From Bacteroidales bacterium (lineage in GTDB: Bacteria > Bacteroidota > Bacteroidia > Bacteroidales > ML635J-15): a stretch of 53,942 bases of DNA. The DNA lies in assembly GCA_031284905.1 (NCBI GenBank), contig JAITXI010000171.1, forward strand, positions 1 through 53,942, given 5' to 3'. The notes under the pieces are model-generated. The model had not been told where the DNA came from and searched no databases. It saw only the letters and a program-made list of their open reading frames with translations. Position numbers and translations under genes: made by a program. Positions 43,195-52,258 of this stretch are shown in pieces. The number at the start of each line of letters is the position of its first letter. Positions within the stretch are counted from its first letter, which is position 1.

Positions 43195-43752
43195 TTAAAA
43201 TTCTTTGTTTGTAAAAAACATTTCAATGCTTTTTTGAGATTTTATTTCGGTTTCCATCTTAAAAATATCAAGGGGAAGATTACCTGTTGTTTTTGCGTAA
43301 CCCAAAGCAATTACAGATATGGGTTCCAAATATTCGGGAACGTTAAAATTGTTAATAATTTTATCTTTATAAAAACCATTCATTTGATGAGATGAAATTT
43401 CAAAAACCTGAGCAGCGATAATTAAATTTTCGACAGCTAAAGCTGTATTATACCAAGCATAACGAGGGTCATTATCTGTAAGTTTTTTGAAATTAGCAAA
43501 GGCAATAATTAGAGTTTGAGATGCTTTTGCCCAAGATTGATTAAATTCAGATAAATTGCAGATAATTTTATCGAATAATTCGGGATTTTCATGTTTGTTA
43601 GCATAAATAAAATTCCATGATTGACAATTAAAAGAAGAAGGCGCGGTAATTGTAGCTTCAAAAATTTTTTTTAATATTTCGTCAGAAATTGCTTCGTCAG
43701 AAAAATCACGAACACTTTTTCGGCTTTTAAGTATTTCTAAAATTTTTTCCAT
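43195..43752 (-). CDS. Nitroreductase-family FMN protein
   Basis: Flavin oxidoreductase of 185 residues. The N-terminal 'ILKSRKSVRDFSDEAISDEI' carries the FMN-binding RxSxR/F pattern, and 'ATITAPSSFNCQSWNFIYAN' is the second family block. 'YNTALAVENLIIAAQVFEIS' and 'PISVIALGYAKTTGN' complete the fold. Such enzymes use NAD(P)H to reduce nitro or quinone compounds; the natural substrate is usually unknown. It has a canonical promoter 18 bp upstream and is followed by the lipoprotein gene after 31 bp. Confidence 0.92.
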   Translation of the reverse strand: MEKILEILKSRKSVRDFSDEAISDEILKKIFEATITAPSSFNCQSWNFIYANKHENPELFDKIICNLSEFNQSWAKASQTLIIAFANFKKLTDNDPRYAWYNTALAVENLIIAAQVFEISSHQMNGFYKDKIINNFNVPEYLEPISVIALGYAKTTGNLPLDIFKMETEIKSQKSIEMFFTNKEF

Positions 43753-43769
43753 CTTTCTTGTTTAATTTA

Positions 43770-43801
43770 CAAAGTTAGATGAAAATTTCGAGAATTCCAA
43801 A
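43770..43801 (-). promoter_or_regulatory. Canonical Bacteroidota promoter of the nitroreductase gene
   Basis: On the minus strand TTTG (43801-43798), a 20-bp spacer and TAACTTTG (43777-43770) match the consensus exactly. The ATG is 18 bp downstream. Confidence 0.72.
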
Positions 43802-44346
43802 CAAGTAAAATAAAAATCAAGACCATCTTTGTAGTTCTTCCCATAATTGTTATATTTGTATTTTTTATATCCCTAACTTTATCCACATTTTTATACATTA
43901 CATCTTTTCTGTCCTAAGAAAGGGGTACAGAAAAATTTTATGATATTGCAAAAAAATATTTTTTCAATAAAAAAAATTTCACATTAAGTAATGATTGAGG
44001 CTGTTTCCAACAAATGCAGTATCTTTTTGCATTTTATTATGTTTTTTAAATATTTACTATTGTTATTCAGCAAGTTATATCTTTTAATTTTATACTTACA
44101 ATTAGAAAACTTTTTTACATTCCCCACTTCGGGGTCGTAATTTGGAGAGAAGATTCTTTTTTATAAACATTTAACTACTTCTTTCACTCAATTGAGAATT
44201 GAAAGCATTGAGATCTGAGACCCTTTTGCTTGTTCCCCGTTCGCCCGTTCCTATTAGCGATTTTTAGATTTATATTATTTGTTAATTTAATAGCAGTTAG
44301 ATATAATTAGATTCTCGAACTCAGGTTAATAATTAGACGATAAATA
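43802..44346. other. 545-bp region without a gene, with small inverted repeats
   Basis: No conserved protein fragment or RNA gene was recognised. TTTTCTGT (43905-43912) and ACAGAAAA (43927-43934) form an 8-bp stem. CCCC-ACTTC-GGGG lies at 44122-44134. Near 44233-44255 the minus strand reads GGGCGAACGGGGAAC, like 2748 and 46990. The region separates the nitroreductase gene from the GH3 gene's 3' end. Confidence 0.45.
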
Positions 44347-45864
44347 TTAATCATTAATGGTTAATATTTCTTTTAAAAATTTTCTGTCGTTTGATAATCG
44401 TGGAACTTTATTCTGACCGCCTAATTTATTTTTATTTTCAAGAACTTTCTCAAATATTCCTTCCTTTACAGTGGTATAAGACGGAAATGCTAAATTTATT
44501 CCTTTATATCTTTTTGCTTCATAGTCTGAATTTATTTCTTGAAGTTTTTTATCTAAATAATTCATGAATAAATTCATATCATCAGGTTTTTGAATAAACT
44601 CAAATATCCATTCATGTCTTCCTTGCGATTCTTTGTTTTCAAACATTATTGGAGCTGCCGTGTATTCTTTTATTAAAGAATTTGTTTGCTGACAAGCATA
44701 AAAAACAGCAGAATCAGCATTATGAACCATTAATTCTTCACCAAAAAGATTGATAAAATGTTTGGTTCTTCCTGTAAGAATAAATCTATACGGATTTTTT
44801 GAAGTAAACTTAATCGTATCTCCGATTATATATCGCCAAAGTCCTCCATTTGTAGTGATTACCATTACATAATTTTTGTCTAAAGATATTTCCGAAAGTG
44901 GAATTGCTTTTAAATTTCCTGAATTATAATCTGAAAGGTTAATAAATTCATAAAAAATTTCGTAATCAAGCATTAATAATAAATCTTTTTTATTTCTATA
45001 AAATTCGTCTTGAAGTCCAAAAAATCCTTCCGAGGCGTTATATGTTTCAAAATAATTCATTGAAATAGAAGGAATATATTTTTTATAAATTTCTTGATAT
45101 GGTTCAAAATTTACACCCCCATGAACAAATAATTCTAGATTTTTCCAAATTTCTAAGATATTTTTTTTACCGGTAAAATCCAATAGTTTTCTGAATAAAA
45201 CCATTAGCCATGAAGGAACTCCAACAATTTGAACAATATTTTTATTGTATGTTGTTTGAATTATTTCATTGAGTTTTCTATCCCATTCCGGAATTAAAGA
45301 AATTCCTTTCGACAAAGCCATATTATTTCCAGACCACCACGGTAAATTTTTAAGAATTATTGCTGATAAATCTCCTGAATATGAATTATTATCTTTTGTA
45401 TAGCTCGTACTTCCTCCAATTGATAAAGTTTTGCCATTAAAAATTTTTGTATCAGGATAAAAATTATTGTAAATGAAATAAATATCTTTTCCGCTTTGGA
45501 AGTGGCATTTTTGTAGTGATAATTTTGTAATAGGAATATATTTACTTCGTGTTGATGTTGTTCCGCTTGATTTTGCAAACCAATTTACAGGTTCAGAAAT
45601 TAATATATTTTGTTCTCCGTTTAATATTCTGTTAATATATGGTAATAAATCTTCGTATTCGTTTATAGGAATATTTTCTGCAAATTTATTTATTGATTTT
45701 ATTGATTGAATATCATATTTTCTACCAAATTCTGTTTGATACGAATTTTTTATTAATTTCTTAAACATATTTTCTTGTACTTCGATAGGATTTTTTTTGA
45801 AAAAATCTATTTCTTTTAATCTTTTTGTACCGTATTGGTTTATTATTGTATTTAATAATGCCAT
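44347..45864 (-). CDS. GH3-family acyl-adenylating enzyme
   Basis: Cytoplasmic protein of 505 residues of the GH3 (auxin-responsive promoter) family, ANL-type ligases that adenylate a carboxylate and join it to an amine or thiol. Motifs are the nucleotide loop 'FAKSSGTTSTRSKYIPIT', 'SIGGSTSYTKDNNSYSGDLS', 'FETYNASEGFFGLQDEF' and 'MVITTNGGLWRYIIGDTIKF', with 'ILTGRTKHFINLFGEELMV' at the hinge. Length is right. Despite the name, bacterial GH3 proteins are widespread in Bacteroidota and have no known auxin role; their substrate is unknown. It follows ribF by 9 bp, a common pairing. Confidence 0.9.
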   Translation of the reverse strand: MALLNTIINQYGTKRLKEIDFFKKNPIEVQENMFKKLIKNSYQTEFGRKYDIQSIKSINKFAENIPINEYEDLLPYINRILNGEQNILISEPVNWFAKSSGTTSTRSKYIPITKLSLQKCHFQSGKDIYFIYNNFYPDTKIFNGKTLSIGGSTSYTKDNNSYSGDLSAIILKNLPWWSGNNMALSKGISLIPEWDRKLNEIIQTTYNKNIVQIVGVPSWLMVLFRKLLDFTGKKNILEIWKNLELFVHGGVNFEPYQEIYKKYIPSISMNYFETYNASEGFFGLQDEFYRNKKDLLLMLDYEIFYEFINLSDYNSGNLKAIPLSEISLDKNYVMVITTNGGLWRYIIGDTIKFTSKNPYRFILTGRTKHFINLFGEELMVHNADSAVFYACQQTNSLIKEYTAAPIMFENKESQGRHEWIFEFIQKPDDMNLFMNYLDKKLQEINSDYEAKRYKGINLAFPSYTTVKEGIFEKVLENKNKLGGQNKVPRLSNDRKFLKEILTIND

Positions 45865-45873
45865 AGATATGTA

Positions 45874-46818
45874 TTAGTTTTGGAAATTATTAAAAAAAAT
45901 CTTTGCGTCTTCTTTATCTTTTAATAGTTGCAAAATTAATTCTTCTTTTAAATTAAATTTTATTTCGTTCCTAATTTTATTAAGTAACTTAATAGTTATC
46001 TTTTTATTGTAAATATTTTGGTCAAAATCTAAAATATGATTTTCAATAGTGATTTTTTCTCCGTTGAAAGTTGGTCGATATCCAATGTTTGTGATTGAAG
46101 GAAAATTTTTTGTTTGATTTTCAATTCTCGTCTCTGTTATATAAACTCCTGTTCCGGGAATAATTTTATTTTTTTCAATATTTGCGATATTTGCGGTCGG
46201 AAAACCAATTGTGTGTCCATTTCCAAATCCTTTGCTAACAATTCCTGATAAATTAAATTTATAACCTAAAAAATCATTTGCTTTTGCAATATTCCCTTGT
46301 TCGATTAATTTTCTAATTTCAGATGAACTTATTTTGTCACCGTTTTCCGAAATGTATTTGTCTATTTTTATGATAGGAATTAAATTGGTGTTTTCAATTT
46401 GTGAATCGTCTTTTTTCCCAAATGAATTGTTATATCCAAGAATTAATTTTTTTATTTTGAATTTTTCAATTAGAAATTCTTTTATAAAATTTTTACTTGT
46501 TTTATTGGCTAATTCAGCATTAAAATTTAGAATTATAAGACTTTCCACTTTTAATGTTGATAAAAGTGTTAGTTTTTCTTCTAAAGTTGTTAATAACTGT
46601 ATGTTTTTATGAAAAAAAATAGCCGGATGTTCCCACATTGTAATGATTAATTCTTTTGTATTTTCTTGTTTTGCATTAGTTTTTAATTTTTCGATTAAAT
46701 ATTTATGACCACAATGTATTCCATCAAAAAAACCAACCGTAGCAACACAATTAGCAGGAACTTGTTTTAAATTTTGTGTTTTTTCGAAAATGTCAGGTAT
46801 GTCGGAATAAATTCTCAA
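45874..46818 (-). CDS. ribF: Bifunctional riboflavin kinase/FAD synthetase RibF
   Basis: Makes FMN and then FAD from riboflavin; 314 residues. The FAD synthetase domain has 'VATVGFFDGIHCGHKYLIEK' and 'ISSSEIRKLIEQGNIAKAND'. The kinase domain has 'GNGHTIGFPTANI', 'GVYITETRI' and 'SITNIGYRPTFNGEKITIE'. There is no ATG at the right place. The start is taken as the TTG at 46818, because an in-frame TAA lies 10 bases upstream and a -7 box (46831-46838) is just before it. An ATT at 46821 is the only other option. It is followed by the GH3 gene in the same operon. Confidence 0.95.
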   Translation of the reverse strand: MRIYSDIPDIFEKTQNLKQVPANCVATVGFFDGIHCGHKYLIEKLKTNAKQENTKELIITMWEHPAIFFHKNIQLLTTLEEKLTLLSTLKVESLIILNFNAELANKTSKNFIKEFLIEKFKIKKLILGYNNSFGKKDDSQIENTNLIPIIKIDKYISENGDKISSSEIRKLIEQGNIAKANDFLGYKFNLSGIVSKGFGNGHTIGFPTANIANIEKNKIIPGTGVYITETRIENQTKNFPSITNIGYRPTFNGEKITIENHILDFDQNIYNKKITIKLLNKIRNEIKFNLKEELILQLLKDKEDAKIFFNNFQN

Positions 46819-46830
46819 AATTTTTTTTTA

Positions 46831-46838
46831 CAAAATTA
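46831..46838 (-). promoter_or_regulatory. Candidate -7 box for ribF
   Basis: Minus-strand TAATTTTG matches TAnnTTTG and ends 13 bp before the TTG start. It leaves no room for a longer N-terminus. Confidence 0.5.
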
Positions 46839-46979
46839 TCATTTTACTAATAATTTTTATTATATTTTTGTAAATAATTTTTGGGTTTTATTTTTTTTAT
46901 GCCAAAACGATTTATAATATGCAGAGTGCTCGACCGTGCATCTTTATGTTTTTTTTATTCGCTATTTACTTTTTGCCAT

Positions 46980-47040
46980 TTGTCGTTTATTTGTTTAGTC
47001 CGTTTGCCCATTTACCGTTCCATGCTTACCCTTTCATCTG
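46980..47040 (-). repeat. Purine-rich GGTAAATGGGCAAACGG tract at the mtaB 3' end
   Basis: On the minus strand the last codons of mtaB and the following bases run through irregular repeats of GG(T)AAAnGGGCnAACGGAC type, akin to 2740-2768 and 44233-44255. The stretch is unlike the surrounding AT-rich DNA. Confidence 0.4.
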
Positions 47041-48337
47041 TTTGTCCTTTCAAAACTTGTTTATTTTCTGAGAACTCTATTAGTTTAACTTTAATAATCT
47101 TATTGACATTTTTTTCATCAAAATCTATTTCTGTTTTTATATAATTGTCGGTAAAACCAAACATTTTGTTCGTTTTTTTTGTAGATTCAAATAGGACATC
47201 AGTTGTTTTTCCAATATTGTTATTTAAAAATTCAAAATGTTTTTTTTGTGAAATTTCATTTATCAAATCGGCTCGTTCTTGTTTTTCTTGAGGAGAAATT
47301 TTAGGGGAAAAATTTAAGGCTTTAGTTCCGGGTCTTTCAGAATATTGAAATTGATGAATAAAAGAAATATTCAAAGATTTAACGAAATCAAGTGTTTTTT
47401 GAAAATAATTATCGGATTCTCCGTTTACTCCTACAATTAAATCAATCCCGATAAAAGCATTCGGAATAAAAGATTTTATTTTTTCAATTTTGTTTTTAAA
47501 AAAATCCGTATCATAACGCCGATTCATTAAACGTAACATTTCATCACAACCCGATTGTAACGGAATATGGAAATGAGGCATAATTTTTTGATTATCAGCA
47601 GTTAGCTTGATAATTTCATCGCTTAATAAATTTGGTTCTATACTACTAATTCTAAATCTTTCAATCCTGTCAATTTTTATAATTTCTTTTAATAATTCAA
47701 AAAGATTTTCATCATTGTTTTTCCCAAATTCGCCAATATTTATTCCTGTTAAAACAATTTCTTTTATTCCAAAATCTGCGATATGTTGTGCTTGAGGAAT
47801 TATTTCTTCAATAGTTGCACTTCTGTTTTTCCCTCTGGCAAACGGAATAGCACAATAAGAGCAAAAATAATCGCAACCATCTTGAATTTTCAGAAAAGAA
47901 CGAGTTCTTCCACCTTGAGAAAAAGCAGGAACAAATCGTTTCGTTTCATTACGATTTGTTGAAATTGTAAATGGATTTGTTTTTTTTTCAATATTATCAA
48001 TTATTTCGTAAATTTTATCTTTATCGTTTGCTCCAATGATGTAATCAATTCCTAATTTTAATAAATCATTTTGATTAAATTGAGCATAACAACCGGTAAA
48101 AATAATAACAGCATCTGCATTTTTTGATTTTGCTCTTGAAATAGCATTTCTGCTTTTTTTTTCTGCATTTCCCGTAACCGAACAAGAGTTTATTACATAC
48201 ACATCTGCAATTTCTTTGAAATCTACTAATGAATAATTTTTTTCAATAAAATAGCGTAAAATAGTTGATGATTCTGCAAAATTTAATTTGCAACCAAGTG
48301 TAAAAAATGCTACTTTTTTAATTGAAAAACACATCAT
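47012..48337 (-). CDS. mtaB: tRNA t6A37 methylthiotransferase MtaB
   Basis: Radical-SAM iron-sulfur enzyme of 441 residues that adds a methylthio group to t6A37 of tRNA. The N-terminal UPF0004 domain has three Cys for the auxiliary cluster ('FFTLGCKLNFAES', 'VINSCSVTGNA', 'IFTGCYAQFNQ'). The radical SAM Cys are in 'QDGCDYFCSYCAIPFARG', followed by 'IVLTGINIGEFG' and 'HIPLQSGCDEMLRLMNRRY'. The branch fits MtaB rather than MiaB. The last ~11 residues ('GQTDERVSMER') are encoded by repeat-like DNA. A -7 box ends one base before the first ATG, so the second ATG (48334) may be the true leaderless start. Confidence 0.94.
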   Translation of the reverse strand: MMCFSIKKVAFFTLGCKLNFAESSTILRYFIEKNYSLVDFKEIADVYVINSCSVTGNAEKKSRNAISRAKSKNADAVIIFTGCYAQFNQNDLLKLGIDYIIGANDKDKIYEIIDNIEKKTNPFTISTNRNETKRFVPAFSQGGRTRSFLKIQDGCDYFCSYCAIPFARGKNRSATIEEIIPQAQHIADFGIKEIVLTGINIGEFGKNNDENLFELLKEIIKIDRIERFRISSIEPNLLSDEIIKLTADNQKIMPHFHIPLQSGCDEMLRLMNRRYDTDFFKNKIEKIKSFIPNAFIGIDLIVGVNGESDNYFQKTLDFVKSLNISFIHQFQYSERPGTKALNFSPKISPQEKQERADLINEISQKKHFEFLNNNIGKTTDVLFESTKKTNKMFGFTDNYIKTEIDFDEKNVNKIIKVKLIEFSENKQVLKGQTDERVSMER

Positions 48338-48338
48338 A

Positions 48339-48371
48339 CAAAGTTAATAAATTTTGTTAATAAATTTTGTT
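48339..48371 (-). promoter_or_regulatory. mtaB -7 box with 13-bp tandem repeat
   Basis: Minus-strand TAACTTTG (48346-48339) is preceded by two perfect head-to-tail copies of AACAAAATTTATT (48371-48359 and 48358-48346). The box ends next to the start codon, so the transcript would be leaderless. Confidence 0.5.
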
Positions 48372-48518
48372 ATTTTTTTTCAATGCCTTAATATTACTAA
48401 ACTTTGGACGTTAATAATGATGTTTATAAGATTAGACAAAAACATGATAATTGTTATAAATCAGATAATTAAATGTAGTCAATATATAAAGTTAATTTAT
48501 TTTTATTAATTATTATTT

Positions 48519-48526
48519 TAACTTTG
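48519..48526 (+). promoter_or_regulatory. Candidate -7 box for the ribonucleotide reductase gene
   Basis: TAACTTTG matches TAnnTTTG exactly, 29 bp before the ATG. The -33 position (ATTT) is poor. No B12 riboswitch or NrdR box pair was seen in the 218 bp upstream. Confidence 0.45.
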
Positions 48527-48555
48527 TAAAAATAAAATTTCAGAAAAATAACATT

Positions 48556-51192
48556 ATGGAAACGACTGATACAAATTTGTTTGGATTTGATGGTATGGAG
48601 CAGAAAAAAGAAAATAATAACAAAAAAACATATTCTCCCGAAAAAGTAAAAGTTGCAAGTGTAGCATATTTTAACGGAAGTGAAAAAAGAGCAAATGTTT
48701 GGGCAGATAAATATGCTTTAAAGAGAAAAGATAAAGAATTTTACGAACTTACTCCGGACGATATGCATCATCGTATTGCAAGAGAACTAGCCCGTATTGA
48801 GAAAAATTATCAGAATCCAATGTCAGAAGAGCAGATTTATTATTTGTTGAAAGACTTTAAATATATTGTTCCACAAGGTGGTCCTATGTCGGGAATCGGG
48901 AATGACGAACAGATAGTTTCTTTGTCAAATTGTTTTGTTATTGGAAATGAAAAACATTCTGATTCTTATGGTGGAATTTTTAAAATAGACCAAGAGCAAG
49001 TTCAGTTAATGAAACGAAGAGGAGGAGTAGGTCATGATTTGTCGCAATTAAGACCAAAAAATTCTAAAGTTCAAAATTCTGCGTTAACTTCAACAGGAAT
49101 GGCTTCTTTTATGGAAAGATTTTCAAATTCTACAAAAGAAGTGGCACAAGGAGGACGAAGAGGGGCTCTTATGTTGAGTGTGTCTGTAAAACATCCTGAC
49201 ATTTTGGATTTTATTTATGCAAAAACAAAAACTCATAAAATTGATAGTGCCAATGTTTCTGTAAGAATTACAGACGATTTTATGAAAGCTGTTGAAGAAG
49301 ATAGAACTTATATACAACAATTTCCTGTTGATTCAAAAAAACCTCAAATTATTAAAGAGGTTAAAGCCAGAGAAGTTTTTGATGCAATTGTAGATGCTGT
49401 ATATGATTCCGGAGATCCCGGAATTTTGTTTTGGGATAATATTATAAACGAATCGGTTCCGGATTGTTATGCAGATTTAGGTTATAAAACAATTTCTACA
49501 AATCCTTGTGGAGAAATTCCGCTTTGCGCTTACGATTCTTGTCGTCTTTTAACAATAAATTTGTATTCTTATGTTGTAAATCCATTCACAAAAAACGCAT
49601 ATTTTGATTTTGATTTATTAAAAGAACATAGCCATTATGCTCATCGTTTCATGGACGATATTATTGACCTTGAAATGGAAAAAATTGAAGCTATTTTGGA
49701 AAAAATAAAATCAGATTCAGAAGACCCTGAAATAAAAAGAGTTGAAAAAAGTCTTTGGGAAAATATCTTGAAAAAAACAAAAGAAGGAAGACGTTCCGGT
49801 TTGGGGCATATTGGGTTAGCTGATACTTTAGCTGCATTAGGAATTGAATATAATTCTGAAAAAGCAATTGTAACGGCGGTTGAAATTCAAAAAACATATT
49901 CTATTGAAATTTATCGTGCATCTGTAAATTTAGCAAAAGAAAGAGGCGTTTTCCCAATTTATGATAGTACTCGTGAACAATTCAATCCATTTATCAATAG
50001 AATTAAAGAAGCTGATCCTGAATTAGCTAAAGAAATGGAACTTAACGGAAGAAGAAATATTGCTTTATTAACTTTAGCACCAACAGGAACAACTTCTATG
50101 GTTGCTGACGTTTCGAGTGGAGTTGAGCCTGTTTATTCAATTGTTAGCACGCGTAGAATAAACGTAACCGAAGATGCTATTGATAAAACCGGTGCGTATT
50201 TAGTAGGAGAAAAATGGTGGAAAGATTATAGAGAATTTCATCCGAAATTCATCGAATGGGCAGAAATAAATGGTTATGATACCAATAATCTGTTAAGTGA
50301 GACAGCTCAAAATATACAAGAAATAATTAGTAAATCTCCTTATAATAAATCTACAGCTTATGATTTAAATTATTTGTTTCGCGTAAGGTTACAAGGTGAA
50401 ATTCAAAAATGGGTAGATCATAGTATTAGTAGTACTCTTAATTTGAAAAAAGATGTTTCAAAAACTATTATTGCTGATGCCTATTTAGAGGCTTGGAAAT
50501 CAAAATGTAAGGGTCTGACAATTTATCGAGATGGCAGTAAAGATATTCAAGTATTGGAAATTGAAAAGACTAAAACTCGTCCGGAAGTTTTGATGGCAGA
50601 AGTTTTCACTTTTGTAAATAGAGAAGTAGATTGGGTTGCCTTTATTGGATTAATGGATGGAAAGCCGTATGAAATTTTTACAGGACCGGAAAAAGATGTA
50701 TCATTTATTTTAGATTTTAAAAAATTATATGAAAATGATGATGTCGAAAAAACTTTCACTATTAAAAAAGAAACTAGTAAAAATGAGGATACAAAAACAG
50801 AATATAGATTTATTTGGAAAACAAGAAGTAAAACTCAAGTTGATAACGAAGCTCAAGGTAGTTTTTTAATTTCAACATTGTTTAATAAAGAATATTGGAA
50901 TTATGCGATTTTGATTTCTTGTTTAATGAGATATGGTATTCCAATTGAAGCATTGATAAAAACTGTCGGAAAAATAAAATTTGAAGATGATACCGCAGAA
51001 TTAAACTCTTGGAAATCAGGAGTTAGACGAGCTTTAAACAGATTTGAATCTAATGTGCAAAAAACAAATTCACAAAAATCAATCGTTAAACAATCAAATG
51101 AAATTTGTCCTGTTGAAGGTTGTCAGGAAATATTATCTCACGATCACGGAAATTGTCCTTGGTGCTCTACTCATGGTAGTATTTGTGATTAA
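48556..51192 (+). CDS. nrdJ: Class II (B12-dependent) ribonucleotide reductase
   Basis: Adenosylcobalamin-dependent enzyme of 878 residues that reduces ribonucleotides to deoxyribonucleotides without oxygen. 'GIGNDEQIVSLSNCFVIGNE' holds the first redox Cys (Cys126). 'KRRGGVGHDLSQLRPKNSK' and 'VAQGGRRGALMLSVSVKHPD' are class II blocks. 'STNPCGEIPLCAYDSCRL' has the radical Cys318 and Glu320. 'LLTLAPTGTTSMVADVSSGV' follows. The C-terminal ~130 residues carry the NrdJ extra domain, and the tail 'CPVEGCQEILSHDHGNCPWC' provides a CxxC redox or zinc site. Class II enzymes imply a B12 supply and a low-oxygen lifestyle. The gene is single and convergent with manA. Confidence 0.96.
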   Translation: METTDTNLFGFDGMEQKKENNNKKTYSPEKVKVASVAYFNGSEKRANVWADKYALKRKDKEFYELTPDDMHHRIARELARIEKNYQNPMSEEQIYYLLKDFKYIVPQGGPMSGIGNDEQIVSLSNCFVIGNEKHSDSYGGIFKIDQEQVQLMKRRGGVGHDLSQLRPKNSKVQNSALTSTGMASFMERFSNSTKEVAQGGRRGALMLSVSVKHPDILDFIYAKTKTHKIDSANVSVRITDDFMKAVEEDRTYIQQFPVDSKKPQIIKEVKAREVFDAIVDAVYDSGDPGILFWDNIINESVPDCYADLGYKTISTNPCGEIPLCAYDSCRLLTINLYSYVVNPFTKNAYFDFDLLKEHSHYAHRFMDDIIDLEMEKIEAILEKIKSDSEDPEIKRVEKSLWENILKKTKEGRRSGLGHIGLADTLAALGIEYNSEKAIVTAVEIQKTYSIEIYRASVNLAKERGVFPIYDSTREQFNPFINRIKEADPELAKEMELNGRRNIALLTLAPTGTTSMVADVSSGVEPVYSIVSTRRINVTEDAIDKTGAYLVGEKWWKDYREFHPKFIEWAEINGYDTNNLLSETAQNIQEIISKSPYNKSTAYDLNYLFRVRLQGEIQKWVDHSISSTLNLKKDVSKTIIADAYLEAWKSKCKGLTIYRDGSKDIQVLEIEKTKTRPEVLMAEVFTFVNREVDWVAFIGLMDGKPYEIFTGPEKDVSFILDFKKLYENDDVEKTFTIKKETSKNEDTKTEYRFIWKTRSKTQVDNEAQGSFLISTLFNKEYWNYAILISCLMRYGIPIEALIKTVGKIKFEDDTAELNSWKSGVRRALNRFESNVQKTNSQKSIVKQSNEICPVEGCQEILSHDHGNCPWCSTHGSICD

Positions 51193-51206
51193 AATGTGTT
51201 TTTTGC

Positions 51207-51238
51207 AATAAAATATTTTTGAAAAAAAATATTTTATT
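51207..51238. terminator. Bidirectional hairpin between nrdJ and manA
   Basis: Perfect 14-bp AT-only stem (AATAAAATATTTTT at 51207-51220, complement at 51225-51238, 4-nt loop), 15 bp after the nrdJ stop. It overlaps the manA stop codon and can serve both convergent genes. Confidence 0.6.
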
Positions 51239-52202
51239 CGTTATCAATATTAATGTATACTTCAATTATTTCGCATAATCCTTCAGTTTTTAGTGTGATT
51301 TCTTTCAATTCAGCGGGAATTAAAACTATTTCATTAGTATCAACTTTTGTACTAACATTTTCATAATCAACACTAAATTCCCCATGTGTTGAAAATAATA
51401 AAACGAAAGAGTCAATGTTTTCATAATCTAAATCAATTTTATTTATGAAAGGTAAATAATTTACTGAAAAAAATTCACTTTCAATAATTTTGTTAGAACA
51501 ATTTATTTCTTTCTTATATTCAGTTTTTGGGAAATTTGTTATTTCATAATTTATGATATCAAAAGCTAAATCGTGATGTAATTCTCTATCGGTTCGACCA
51601 TAATCATAGAGCCTATATGTAATATCCGAACATTGTTGAATTTCAAGAACCACTGTTCCATTTCCTAAACTATGTGGTTGATTGGCAGGAATATAGAAAG
51701 CATCACCTCTCTTTACTTTAATTTTATTTAAAAGTTTTTCGGGATTTCCACGATGAATGCTTTCGTGAAATTCTTCTGCATCAGTATTTTTATTGAATCC
51801 GGAAATTATTGAAGCATTTTTTTCAGCATTAAGAACAAACCACATTTCTGATTTTCCCCAAGCATCATGTCTTTGATATGCTATTTCATTGTCGGGATGA
51901 ACTTGTAGAGATAAATTTTCTTTGGCATCAATAATTTTTACAAGTAATGGAAATTCAGTTCCAAATTTATCGAAAATTCTATCGCCAACAAAGTCGCCCA
52001 TATAAATTTCAATGGCTTCTTCGATAGTTGAATTTTTCAAAAACCCATTATTAATTATCGACATTGAACCTTCAAGAGCAGAAATCTCCCAACATTCACC
52101 ACAATTAGTTATGATTTTGTTGTCTTTTTTTAAATTTTTTATCTTTTCTCCACCCCAAATTTTTTCTTTATAAATTTTTTTAAATTTTATTGGATATAGC
52201 AT
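51234..52202 (-). CDS. manA: Mannose-6-phosphate isomerase, class I
   Basis: Zinc isomerase of 322 residues that interconverts mannose 6-phosphate and fructose 6-phosphate for glycan or energy metabolism. Motifs are 'YKEKIWGGEKIKNLKKDN', 'CGECWEISALEGSMSIINNG', the zinc-ligand block 'LSLQVHPDNEIAYQRHDAWG', 'KSEMWFVLNAEKNASIISGF' and 'GDAFYIPANQPHSLGNGTVV', and the C-terminal cupin part. This is the short Bacillus/Bacteroides-type ManA. The gene is divergent from udk with 56 bp between them. Minus-strand TAATTTTG at 52226-52233 may be its -7 box. Confidence 0.94.
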   Translation of the reverse strand: MLYPIKFKKIYKEKIWGGEKIKNLKKDNKIITNCGECWEISALEGSMSIINNGFLKNSTIEEAIEIYMGDFVGDRIFDKFGTEFPLLVKIIDAKENLSLQVHPDNEIAYQRHDAWGKSEMWFVLNAEKNASIISGFNKNTDAEEFHESIHRGNPEKLLNKIKVKRGDAFYIPANQPHSLGNGTVVLEIQQCSDITYRLYDYGRTDRELHHDLAFDIINYEITNFPKTEYKKEINCSNKIIESEFFSVNYLPFINKIDLDYENIDSFVLLFSTHGEFSVDYENVSTKVDTNEIVLIPAELKEITLKTEGLCEIIEVYINIDNE

Positions 52203-52258
52203 TTATTTTATTATTTTTACAAAGTCAAAATTAATACAAATTTTTTAAAATAAAAAAC

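Noticed and set aside
44101..44260. Possible tRNA or small RNA around CCCC-ACTTC-GGGG
   Set aside because: No cloverleaf, no T-loop sequence and no CCA-adjacent acceptor stem could be drawn.
44347..45864. Plant gene transfer (GH3 auxin family)
   Set aside because: GH3 proteins are native and frequent in Bacteroidota, and the gene's base use matches its neighbours.
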